Shown here: positions 5,786-11,480 of the stretch, one piece after another | How the letters are laid out: every line of letters starts with the position of its first letter | Position numbering within the stretch: position 1 is the first letter of the stretch | NCBI GenBank assembly: GCA_036847245.1 | Contig: DAIUAL010000101.1 | Span: forward strand, 1 to 11,480 | Source of the DNA: UBA4661 sp002405405 | GTDB lineage: Bacteria; Bacteroidota; Ignavibacteria; Kapaibacteriales; UBA4661 | Reading direction: 5' to 3' | Length of the DNA: 11,480 bases | Translations under genes and position numbers: made by a program | Notes under the pieces: generated by a model | The model's input: the letters and a program-made list of their open reading frames with translations, nothing else | The model's database searches: none | What the model was told of the DNA's origin: nothing

Positions 5786-8029
5786 ATGGCACAGTCATCA
5801 GCATCATCGAAGGTGTACTTCGTTTTGTATCTCGCCGTTCTTCTCGAACTCTTGATCGTTATTGTTGAACGCGACGAAGCAGAAGAACTGTTTTTTAAAC
5901 GCCAAAAAGAACTGGAAGAACAAGTGGCAACGCTTCTTGTATTTATGAACCCAAGTGCAGTTTCAGAGCCGATCAATGTGAGTCAGCAAGGACTGATCGT
6001 TTTTGACGAACAGCAACCGGATGCCAATGACTACAAGCGAACCTATACGGTCAATGTTGCCGTGAATAATCCGACTGCGTCGCAGGATCTTGCTGAAAAA
6101 ATCATGCGGGGGAATGTGCGCGATATGCAGTATTACTTGCTGACATATCGTGCCGTCGGTGAGCGCGATGAAGATGTCGCGGCAGAGTGGCAGAGGATTG
6201 GAACGCGGAATGCTTTGCGGCAATTGGCACAAGCAGGTGCAGGAAACCAGCAGACGATCGTTCTTCGTGATACTCTGGGAAAAGCGACGGGGTGGACCTT
6301 GCGTGCACATCGGCGATTGCAACTCGATGAAGCCGGAATGCAGGCGGCACAAAATTGGCAGAATCCGCTGTACAGTTTGAGCGCACCGTATGGTGATGCA
6401 GGCTTGTACGCACCCAAAGGAGTTCCTGCCTTTTTCTATGCACCGGAACAATCGGACACCAAAGATTTTCGTCGGCGTGCGTTTGCTGTGCAATTTCAGC
6501 CGAATCGGAGTGATGTTCCGTTGGACAATGGTATCGGAACATCGGCACTGCATTGCAAACTGCTTTTTGCCTCATGGTCGGATAATGTCATCGGGGTGAG
6601 TGCTGAGGGTGTGCACGATCAACAAGGGGGAACGAGTGGTAGTCTTGTTGATAATGATCGTACCGTGAATGTCGGTGGGATGCCTATTCGTTTGGGTCTT
6701 CTTCGCACGATGCAGGCAAGCAGTTATGAAGACTGCAAGCAGTATGGCGTTCCGAGTCCCGAAGAAGCCGGAACAATGACCGTGGAAGCCTTTGACCAGA
6801 TCATGCAGACAGCGCAGAATCGTGTAGAAGAGGAGAAGCATAAGAATGGAGCAATGCGTGTGGTTCAGGCAGGTGGCATCCAGCCGAATGACCAAGAGCC
6901 GAAACAACTGCGTGCCGTAAAACTGTATGGGTATATCACGAAACTCATGACACCGAGTTTTTCACGGAGCTTTGAGCAGAATCGCGGAATTACTGCGATT
7001 GATGTGAAGGTCTTACGGAAGAACTCTGCTAAACCAACCTTGGATGTGTATGCCACGATGGTCGGTGGATTTAGCGGCAATGGCGTGAATGCAGTCTTTG
7101 AGGGTGGATCGAGTACCGACATCAAAAAACTGCGGACGATAGTGAAGACTGCACAGGGCAGTGTCGTTGCCGGAGCAACCGTGGAGTTGTTCCCCATGAA
7201 TACAGCGGTTGCCAGTGCCGATCCCAAAGCGGGCATGTCACGTTCCGTAGCGGGAACACAATGGTATGGTGCGATCCGCAATCTCTCCGCAGGGAACTAT
7301 GTGGTGGAAGTATCAGATGGAGTGAATACCGACCAAACGGAGTTGAAAATCTTCGAGCCAAGTGCTGAAGCTCAACGACCATTGACATCATGGTATGTTG
7401 GCGGTAAAGTAACATCGGTACGCTTGAATACACCGGATGGCACTGTTATTCCTGAAAATCAATTTTTCACGATTGTGGACATGCCGAATCAGGCACCGAT
7501 GGCACAGAATGGGAGAACCTTGAATGTGGCTTGTATTCCAGCCAAAGCGATGGGCAAGGCGAAAGTTCGCTTAGTGTGGACACAGCCCCACACCGCACAG
7601 GAAATGACCTTGAAAGAGTGGGATGTGAATGTGCAGAAGGAAGAGCCCTTTATTGCCTCGCAGAATGTAACGGTCAGCAATACGAGTTGGCAGGGAGTGG
7701 ATGATGATCGTCGGTATATCATGGAGATCCGAGTACAAGTTGCCGACATCCGTACGGATGCTGATTGTGCAACGAACAAGGTGATTTCATCGCCGGTCGA
7801 TGTACGTTTCTCGAATGTACAGATTGGTTCCTTACGCGGACGCATTGTCAACCAAGGAGTTGTTCCCGGTTCCGGGGGTGGTGGTGTTACTACACATCAG
7901 GTAAAAATAGAGTTCCAAGGTGAGCGGTTTGAGGCACGGGATCGCAGTAAGCCGATCGCCTTGACGCTGATGGCGCAAGCACCGAATGGTGTGAGTAAGA
8001 CCTATACGATACCGGTGAGTGTTCGATAG
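5786..8029 (+). CDS. single-TM periplasmic multidomain protein, divergent GldM-like
   Basis: The product is 747 aa from the ATG at 5786, preceded by AGAGGA; an in-frame ATG at 5657 would add 43 unlikely residues and overlap the upstream stop. One hydrophobic helix (about 10-27, VYFVLYLAVLLELLIVIV) follows a short N-terminus and leads into a charged coiled-coil-like stretch (ERDEAEELFFKRQKELEEQ). The rest is long, polar and periplasmic, with no further membrane segment. From about 440 it is rich in beta strands of Ig-like type: a carboxypeptidase-regulatory-like segment around IVKTAQGSVVAGATVEL, then further modules to a terminal strand IPVSVR. This is the architecture of GldM/PorM: one inner-membrane helix that packs against GldL, then stacked periplasmic domains carrying torque to the outer membrane. 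GldM is usually about 500 aa, so this is longer. A generic adhesin or scaffold is the alternative. Confidence 0.5.
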   Translation: MAQSSASSKVYFVLYLAVLLELLIVIVERDEAEELFFKRQKELEEQVATLLVFMNPSAVSEPINVSQQGLIVFDEQQPDANDYKRTYTVNVAVNNPTASQDLAEKIMRGNVRDMQYYLLTYRAVGERDEDVAAEWQRIGTRNALRQLAQAGAGNQQTIVLRDTLGKATGWTLRAHRRLQLDEAGMQAAQNWQNPLYSLSAPYGDAGLYAPKGVPAFFYAPEQSDTKDFRRRAFAVQFQPNRSDVPLDNGIGTSALHCKLLFASWSDNVIGVSAEGVHDQQGGTSGSLVDNDRTVNVGGMPIRLGLLRTMQASSYEDCKQYGVPSPEEAGTMTVEAFDQIMQTAQNRVEEEKHKNGAMRVVQAGGIQPNDQEPKQLRAVKLYGYITKLMTPSFSRSFEQNRGITAIDVKVLRKNSAKPTLDVYATMVGGFSGNGVNAVFEGGSSTDIKKLRTIVKTAQGSVVAGATVELFPMNTAVASADPKAGMSRSVAGTQWYGAIRNLSAGNYVVEVSDGVNTDQTELKIFEPSAEAQRPLTSWYVGGKVTSVRLNTPDGTVIPENQFFTIVDMPNQAPMAQNGRTLNVACIPAKAMGKAKVRLVWTQPHTAQEMTLKEWDVNVQKEEPFIASQNVTVSNTSWQGVDDDRRYIMEIRVQVADIRTDADCATNKVISSPVDVRFSNVQIGSLRGRIVNQGVVPGSGGGGVTTHQVKIEFQGERFEARDRSKPIALTLMAQAPNGVSKTYTIPVSVR

Positions 8030-8043
8030 CAGACCGTAAGCTT

Positions 8044-8061
8044 CATTCACAACCGTGAATG
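8044..8061 (+). terminator. short hairpin after the GldM-like gene
   Basis: CATTCAC and GTGAATG form a perfect 7-bp stem with an AACC tetraloop, 14 bp after the TAG at 8027-8029. There is no U-run, so it may be a weak terminator or a 3'-end protector. A larger structured element begins 10 bp further on. Confidence 0.4.
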
Positions 8062-8071
8062 TACAGAATAT

Positions 8072-8163
8072 CGCAGTGCGGTGAGCAAAGACGAGATGCT
8101 GTAGCACCCATGAGGTGCACAAGAACCGTAGCAGATCATTGTTTTTTGCTCCCGCCCACTGCG
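8072..8163 (+). other. nested stem-loop region, possible structured RNA
   Basis: CGCAGTG (8072-8078) pairs with CACTGCG (8157-8163). Inside it GAGCAAA (8083-8089) pairs with TTTGCTC (8145-8151). Within that, GCACC-CATGA-GGTGC (8104-8118) forms an apical hairpin. A T6 run (8142-8147) lies on the 3' side. Two collinear perfect 7-bp stems separated by a small internal loop suggest a folded RNA of about 92 nt: a terminator region, a leader element or a small RNA. No known RNA family is recognised. Confidence 0.35.
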
Positions 8164-8220
8164 GTGTGCCATGATAATGCAGTCGAACCAAGAGGCACGA
8201 AGATGTTCGTCGAGTTGCAG

Positions 8221-8245
8221 GTGTCCGTTTCTACCGTTCGGACAC
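8221..8245. promoter_or_regulatory. long palindrome with TGTCC/GGACA arms, wider spacing
   Basis: GTGTCCG and CGGACAC are perfect 7-bp arms separated by 11 bases, 56 bp before the small membrane gene at 8302. The arms contain the same TGTCC and GGACA half-sites as the module at 8449, but the gap between them is 13 rather than 9. A poor -7 match (TAATCATG, 8256-8263) follows after eleven bases. It may be a variant operator for the same regulator or a leader hairpin. Confidence 0.4.
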
Positions 8246-8301
8246 GTAGCACAGGTAATCATGTTCATCGACGGTAGCAACCACTTTGTATGGAGACCAT
8301 C

Positions 8302-8430
8302 ATGCGACATTCCTATCGACATCGGAGTTCCGGTTTTCGGAAGATTATCAGCATCGGCGCAGGAGGACTGATAGCATTTCTTGTGGTGAAGCACCTGCTT
8401 CTGCCCTTGATGATGGAGAGTTTGCAGTGA
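8302..8430 (+). CDS. 42-aa single-TM miniprotein
   Basis: A GGAGA ribosome-binding site (8292-8296) precedes the ATG at 8302. The product has a strongly basic N-terminus (RHSYRHRSSGFRK, residues 2-14), then one hydrophobic helix (about 15-38, from IISIGAGG to LLLPLMM), then a four-residue tail. The positive-inside rule predicts the N-terminus in the cytoplasm and one pass through the inner membrane. The clean split between basic head and hydrophobic helix, plus the ribosome-binding site, makes it a better candidate than the overlapping frames. The function is unknown; it could be a regulator of a membrane complex or a toxin-like peptide. It sits between the GldM-like gene and the zinc-ribbon gene, behind a palindrome related to the local operators, and 18 bp before the next operator-promoter module. 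Confidence 0.55.
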   Translation: MRHSYRHRSSGFRKIISIGAGGLIAFLVVKHLLLPLMMESLQ

Positions 8431-8448
8431 AGAGGAGAAGGAGCAGAG

Positions 8449-8484
8449 TGTCCAATTTCTTCGGACACATTGATTTTAGGTTGC
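8449..8484 (+). promoter_or_regulatory. operator-promoter module, copy 3
   Basis: The palindrome TGTCC-N9-GGACA (8449-8467) has a different spacer sequence (AATTTCTTC) from the other copies but the same length, and TAGGTTGC (8477-8484) sits exactly nine bases downstream as a weaker -7 match. Conservation of arms and spacing while the spacer diverges argues for selection on the module rather than recent duplication. It serves the zinc-ribbon gene at 8549. Confidence 0.6.
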
Positions 8485-8548
8485 ATTCACAGCGTCAATG
8501 TTTTCTTCATTGTTTTCACATCATTTTTTCACATAACGGAGAGTATCC

Positions 8549-8908
8549 ATGGAACGCCAAGCACGTATGTCGAACAATGCACAGCGCACAGCACATCAAT
8601 CAGGCAAACAGAGTCCGTCAGCAAAACAGATTGAAGCAACCTGTGTGCATTGCGGTAAGCAATTTTCGGCACCGAAACCGTACAGCAAGTATTGTTCATT
8701 GACCTGCACCTATGCTGATCGAAGAGGCAAATCACGATTTCGAGATAAAACATCGGTGCAACGTGATAGCGAACGACGGATTGTGCGCAAGCAGAAAGCT
8801 TTTGAAAGCATGGAAGCAGTGCGTATGACGAAACGCGATGTTGCCACTGCTCTGCGCCGATGCGGTCTCTTTTCCGGCAGTGATGGTGCAGTGGTTCGTG
8901 AAGTGTAG
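8549..8908 (+). CDS. basic zinc-ribbon protein
   Basis: The product is 119 aa with GGAG before the ATG at 8549. It has one clear zinc-binding motif: Cys32-x2-Cys35, then Cys49-x3-Cys53, in the context CVHCGKQF...KYCSLTC. This is a small treble-clef or ribbon finger common in phage and accessory DNA-binding proteins. The flanks are strongly basic (DRRGKSRFRDK, ERRIVRKQK), and a C-terminal segment MTKRDVATALRRCGLF could form a helix. DNA or RNA binding in the cytoplasm is likely; whether it is the regulator acting on the TGTCC/GGACA operators is speculation. It lies 65 bp downstream of promoter copy 3 and 60 bp before the transglutaminase-like gene, so the two probably share a transcript. The motif is sure; the role is not known. 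Confidence 0.75.
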   Translation: MERQARMSNNAQRTAHQSGKQSPSAKQIEATCVHCGKQFSAPKPYSKYCSLTCTYADRRGKSRFRDKTSVQRDSERRIVRKQKAFESMEAVRMTKRDVATALRRCGLFSGSDGAVVREV

Positions 8909-8968
8909 TGGTCATGCACTCTGTATGGCAAGGCAGTCGAACAGTCATTCTTCCTCATCTTTTTTATC

Positions 8969-9907
8969 ATGTTTCTCGGAATATTTTTCATGGGACTTGC
9001 ACACATACTCAAACTTGGCTCAGTGGTAGCCGGAAGCATTGTATTCTTCTGTGGAACGGATGTCGGTTCCGATGTCTATCATGTACTGCGTGGTACATTG
9101 GAAGACAGTGAGATTTTCCATGAAGCAAAGTCAACTGTGAGTTCGCTGGTGAAGCATGTTCGCGCGACACCATCACATGCACGGAATGGTTATGACGATG
9201 TGCGCCGTTCGGGGAAACAGCAAATTGAACCGAAGCAGGACGAGCAAAGTAAGGCGATGGATGCTCTACCTTTGCCGAAATCGGTTCTTATGAAGAGCAT
9301 CCGTGTGGATAGTATCGATGCACATGCTCTTCACGCACCGGTATATGATGACATGGAAGAATTAGTCCTGTACTTAGTTGCCCCAGCACAGAATGACGCA
9401 GAAAAAGTGCGTTCCATTTTCCGCTGGATTACTGCCAATATCAGGTATGACTATGAGACCTATAAGCGTAGTGGATATCCTGTCGTGGATGCTTCGAGTG
9501 TGTTTGAATTTCGGAAGACCATGTGTTCGGGATATGCCAATCTGCTTCAAGAGATGCTTCGTATTGCACACATTCCGTCGAAGAAAGTATCGGGTATCGC
9601 CATGAGTTCTGTTCAGCGCATCGAAGCAATGGCAACCGATGCTGACACGATACCGACCGAAAGCAATCATGCATGGAATATCGTGCGTATTGAAGGGCAT
9701 TGGTATGCTCTTGATGCAACATGGTCTGCAGGACATGTTCTTATGGGGGAAGAGAGGTGGACGCAACAGTACAATGATACATACTTCTGTACGGATCCGA
9801 AACTGCTGATTACAACGCATTTTCCGATACAGCCATCGGGGCGTGCAGGACAACTTCTCCAAGAGCCAATATCCTATACGGCATTTGCTGAACGCCGATA
9901 CCAATAA
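8969..9907 (+). CDS. membrane-anchored transglutaminase-like cysteine protein
   Basis: The product is 312 aa. A hydrophobic N-terminus (about 1-28) acts as a signal anchor, followed by a charged linker to about 110 and a transglutaminase-core domain at about 125-260. The catalytic triad is visible: Cys186 in MCSGYANLLQEMLR, His234 in SNHAWNIV, Asp249 in HWYALDATW. The preceding FRWITANIRYD is the typical entry to this fold. Bacterial members are peptidases, amidases or cross-linking enzymes; the anchor suggests action on the periplasmic side of the membrane. The start is uncertain: neither the ATG at 8969 nor the one at 8990 has a strong ribosome-binding site, so translation may depend on the gene 60 bp upstream. 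The tail after the core (YFCTDPKLLITTHFP) is common in this family. The fold call is firm; the substrate is unknown. Confidence 0.85.
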   Translation: MFLGIFFMGLAHILKLGSVVAGSIVFFCGTDVGSDVYHVLRGTLEDSEIFHEAKSTVSSLVKHVRATPSHARNGYDDVRRSGKQQIEPKQDEQSKAMDALPLPKSVLMKSIRVDSIDAHALHAPVYDDMEELVLYLVAPAQNDAEKVRSIFRWITANIRYDYETYKRSGYPVVDASSVFEFRKTMCSGYANLLQEMLRIAHIPSKKVSGIAMSSVQRIEAMATDADTIPTESNHAWNIVRIEGHWYALDATWSAGHVLMGEERWTQQYNDTYFCTDPKLLITTHFPIQPSGRAGQLLQEPISYTAFAERRYQ

Positions 9908-9923
9908 TCAGGACATATACTGC

Positions 9924-9959
9924 TGTCCAAAATCATCGGACAGCTCAACTGTATGTTTG
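9924..9959 (+). promoter_or_regulatory. operator-promoter module, copy 4
   Basis: The palindrome TGTCC-N9-GGACA (9924-9942) is followed after nine bases by TATGTTTG (9952-9959), a full TAnnTTTG match. An extra GGACA at 9911-9915 forms an outward inverted pair with the first TGTCC, so a second dimer could bind. The palindrome and adjoining bases are identical to copy 1 although 6 kb apart. It serves the VWA gene at 10069, leaving a leader of about 100 bases. Confidence 0.65.
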
Positions 9960-10068
9960 TATCACAATAACAATGAAGGAAGAGTAGGCGATGCAGGATG
10001 CACATGCATGAGGATATTATCAACCATCTTTCAATTTTTTTACGGTCAATCTATAAGGAGTACAGACC

Positions 10069-10833
10069 ATGCAAGCAGGACAATTCAAGAACGACACTTT
10101 GTCGCAGGATAGCACAGTAGGAACGAAACCGGCAACAGCAACTGCACAAGCGGTAACAGACACAACCCCGGAAACGGATTCTATGAAGTCTATAGGAGCA
10201 GAGACTATACCGCACTATGATGTGTATAACCTCATTATTCTAGATGAGAGCGGTTCGATGGAGAGTATTAAGCAATCTATTATTACGGGTTTTAATCTGC
10301 AAGTTCAGGGCATCCAATCAGCCGGAGCAAAGGTACAGAATCAAGATCATTATGTTTCGTTAGTGGCGTTTAATGGCAATGGCATACGAACGATTCTTGA
10401 TCGAATGCCGGTTGAAGACTTGGAGGAACTGAATACGAGAACCTACAGTCCGCAAGCAAACACGCCTTTGTACGATGCCATTTGTCTTTCGACAAAGCAT
10501 TTGCACAAAGCCATTCAGAAACGAAAGTCAGTGCAGGTGATCGTGAACATCTTTACTGATGGGGAAGAGAATGCTTCTCAACAGTATTCGGGTGTTCAAA
10601 CAACTCAGTGGATTCAGCAACTCAAAGAGGAAGGAAGGATTTTCACGTAAATCGGTGCGAACCATGATGAAGAAAGTGTTGCCGAAAACGAGGGCATAGA
10701 GAATGACATGCGGTTTTAAGCCAACGAAGAAAGCGTCCGTGAGACATTTGATCGAGAGATTTACGCTAAAGAGCGTTTTGTCCGGGGATTAGCTTCCAAT
10801 CAAGACAGAGCGTCGTTAAAAAAATACTATTAA
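10069..10833 (+). pseudogene. VWA-domain protein gene with two in-frame TAA codons
   Basis: From the ATG at 10069 (AAGGAG just upstream) the frame encodes a 35-50 residue Thr/Ala-rich tail and then a von Willebrand A domain with a complete MIDAS: Asp59-x-Ser61-x-Ser63 (DESGSM), Thr132 (ANTPLYDA), Asp164 (FTDGEEN). A TAA at 10648-10650 ends the frame at 193 aa, inside the last core strand (GRIFT). The same frame then continues as conserved-looking VWA sequence (IGANHDEESVAENEGI), meets a second TAA at 10717-10719, and runs 37 more codons to LKKYY and a third TAA at 10831. The intact length would be 254 codons. No frameshift is present, and each internal TAA is one base from a plausible sense codon (Tyr in F-Y-IGAN; Ser or Tyr at the second). 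Recent nonsense mutation is the simplest reading; readthrough is possible. VWA domains bind partner proteins through a metal. There is no signal peptide, so it should be cytoplasmic. Confidence 0.8.
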
Positions 10834-10840
10834 CCGTAAG

Positions 10841-10901
10841 GAAGGATGATGCTCGCCCTGCATGTCTTGTTGCCAACCTCGGCGAGGCGAGCATCTCCTT
10901 C
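10841..10901. terminator. 16-bp imperfect hairpin downstream of the VWA gene
   Basis: The left arm (10841-10857) and right arm (10886-10901) pair over 16 bp (GAAGGA and ATGCTCGCC with their complements), with one unpaired base on the left. The loop of 28 bases contains its own CCTC-GGC-GAGG mini-hairpin. It starts eight bases after the last TAA at 10831-10833. There is no U-tract; it could be a terminator acting on either strand or a mobile-type repeat. Confidence 0.45.
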
Positions 10902-10970
10902 TTGATGATTACTATTCATGTTGATGTCTTTACTCTTTTTTTCGTCTTCACATTCTCAACAGGAACAACC

Positions 10971-11480
10971 ATGATTCGTCTTCGACACACAAGTATCATC
11001 ATCGCCAGTATCCTTCTTCTGTATCCCGGAGCGATGCTTGTAGCGCAACACAATGAGTCAGCGATTGGCATACGAGGGATTCACTTTCGCATAGGCGGAG
11101 GCATGGGTTGTGCGAGCATCTCGGAGAATATCCTGCAATCAGGAGCGCAGTATTCCGCCGCGGGATGGAATGTATCGCCCACCGAGGGATATCAGGGACG
11201 AGAAGCGCTGATTGGTATGGCGTTTGGTCTTGGGCGCACGAATCATCCGCATGTATTGATCGGTGTTGGCTTGGGTTCGATAAGATTAGTAGATGCACAA
11301 AAGGATTTGAGTACGAGTCCAAAAGAATCCTATCGTGGCATATCAGCAAGCCACAGTGCGTATGCCCTCCAATATGTTCTGTACGGTGAATATTATAGTA
11401 ATGGTTATGGCAATATCGGATGGTTTATGGGTTTGGATCTGAATCGAAGCGAGTCGAAAGGGTCGAATGAATATGCGTGG
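10971..11480 (+). CDS. exported protein, probable outer-membrane beta-barrel, 3'-truncated
   Basis: The ATG at 10971 follows an AGGAAC ribosome-binding site, and 170 codons are open to the window edge, so the gene continues beyond it. The first 25 residues form a signal peptide: basic start (MIRLRH), hydrophobic core (SIIIASILLLYPGAML), and a probable cleavage after VAQ. The mature part alternates hydrophobic and polar residues with many Gly and aromatic residues, in strand-like units such as FRIGGGMG, ALIGMAFGLG, VLIGVGLGSIRLV, YALQYVLYGEYY and IGWFMGLDL. These are separated by short polar loops, the usual look of an outer-membrane beta-barrel of the OmpW/porin-like kind found in Bacteroidota. 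There is no lipobox Cys. It lies 70 bp after a hairpin and has no TGTCC/GGACA module, so it is probably a separate transcription unit. A specific family cannot be assigned from the partial sequence. Confidence 0.65.
   Translation, partial: MIRLRHTSIIIASILLLYPGAMLVAQHNESAIGIRGIHFRIGGGMGCASISENILQSGAQYSAAGWNVSPTEGYQGREALIGMAFGLGRTNHPHVLIGVGLGSIRLVDAQKDLSTSPKESYRGISASHSAYALQYVLYGEYYSNGYGNIGWFMGLDLNRSESKGSNEYAW

Noticed and set aside
4731..8029. Zorya-type (ZorA/ZorB) defence motor
   Set aside because: The second protein has no OmpA-like peptidoglycan-binding domain and is far longer with Ig-like modules, and no ZorC/D/E-like genes are adjacent. The GldLM plan fits better.
8047..8394. 115-codon minus-strand frame with several cysteines (CATCPNG and others)
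   Set aside because: The cysteines come from reading the palindromes and hairpins backwards; it has no ribosome-binding site and overlaps the better-supported 42-aa membrane peptide.
3890..9942. TGTCC/GGACA repeats as a CRISPR array or transposon ends
   Set aside because: The copies are kilobases apart, lie only in intergenic positions before genes, and are followed by a -7 element. There are no spacers, transposase or target-site duplications.
10648..10719. TAA reassigned to a sense codon in this organism
   Set aside because: Other genes in the window (82-aa gene, transglutaminase-like gene) end naturally at TAA with non-coding sequence behind it, so global reassignment is unlikely.

Overview
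The window looks like an accessory region of a bacterium from the Bacteroidota/Chlorobiota (FCB) side of the tree. Several intergenic regions carry a TAnnTTTG-type -7 promoter element, which is the Bacteroidota housekeeping signature. There is also a gene pair that resembles the GldL/GldM motor of the type IX secretion/gliding machinery. The exact taxon cannot be read from the sequence.

Layout. (1) Positions 1 to about 3076 form a clearly AT-richer block, unlike the rest of the window. It holds the 3' part of a McrB-like AAA+ NTPase, an overlapping McrC-like/DUF2357-type partner, and a third reading frame (Cys-rich, no normal start codon) that opens directly behind the partner's stop. This looks like a horizontally acquired type IV restriction-like defence cassette. 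(2) At about 3060 the composition changes abruptly. A roughly 65-codon 5'-truncated gene remnant (to 3258), a hairpin, and about 600 bp of gene-poor, repeat-bearing DNA follow. (3) 4136-4384 is a small unknown basic protein behind two tandem copies of a composite operator/promoter. (4) 4731-8029 is a four-TM protein and a 747-aa single-TM periplasmic protein, which I read as a divergent GldL/GldM-like motor pair with a hairpin between the genes. (5) 8030-8301 is a structured intergenic region leading to a 42-aa single-TM miniprotein. (6) 8549-9907 is a zinc-ribbon protein and a membrane-anchored transglutaminase-like protein. (7) 10069-10833 is a von Willebrand factor A (VWA) gene interrupted by two in-frame TAA codons but otherwise intact to its natural end. 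(8) 10971 to the window end is the start of an exported, probably beta-barrel, outer-membrane protein.

The strongest unifying signal is a repeated regulatory module: TGTCC-N9-GGACA, then exactly nine bases, then a -7-like element. It occurs at 3890, 3998, 8449 and 9924, ahead of the unknown 82-aa gene, the zinc-ribbon/transglutaminase pair and the VWA gene. Weaker or altered copies lie at 3366-3416 and 8221-8245. The invariant spacing suggests one transcription factor controls these genes as a local regulon. What they do together is not known to me. The GldLM-like pair, the membrane-anchored transglutaminase-like protein and the exported beta-barrel suggest envelope-associated work, but that is inference.
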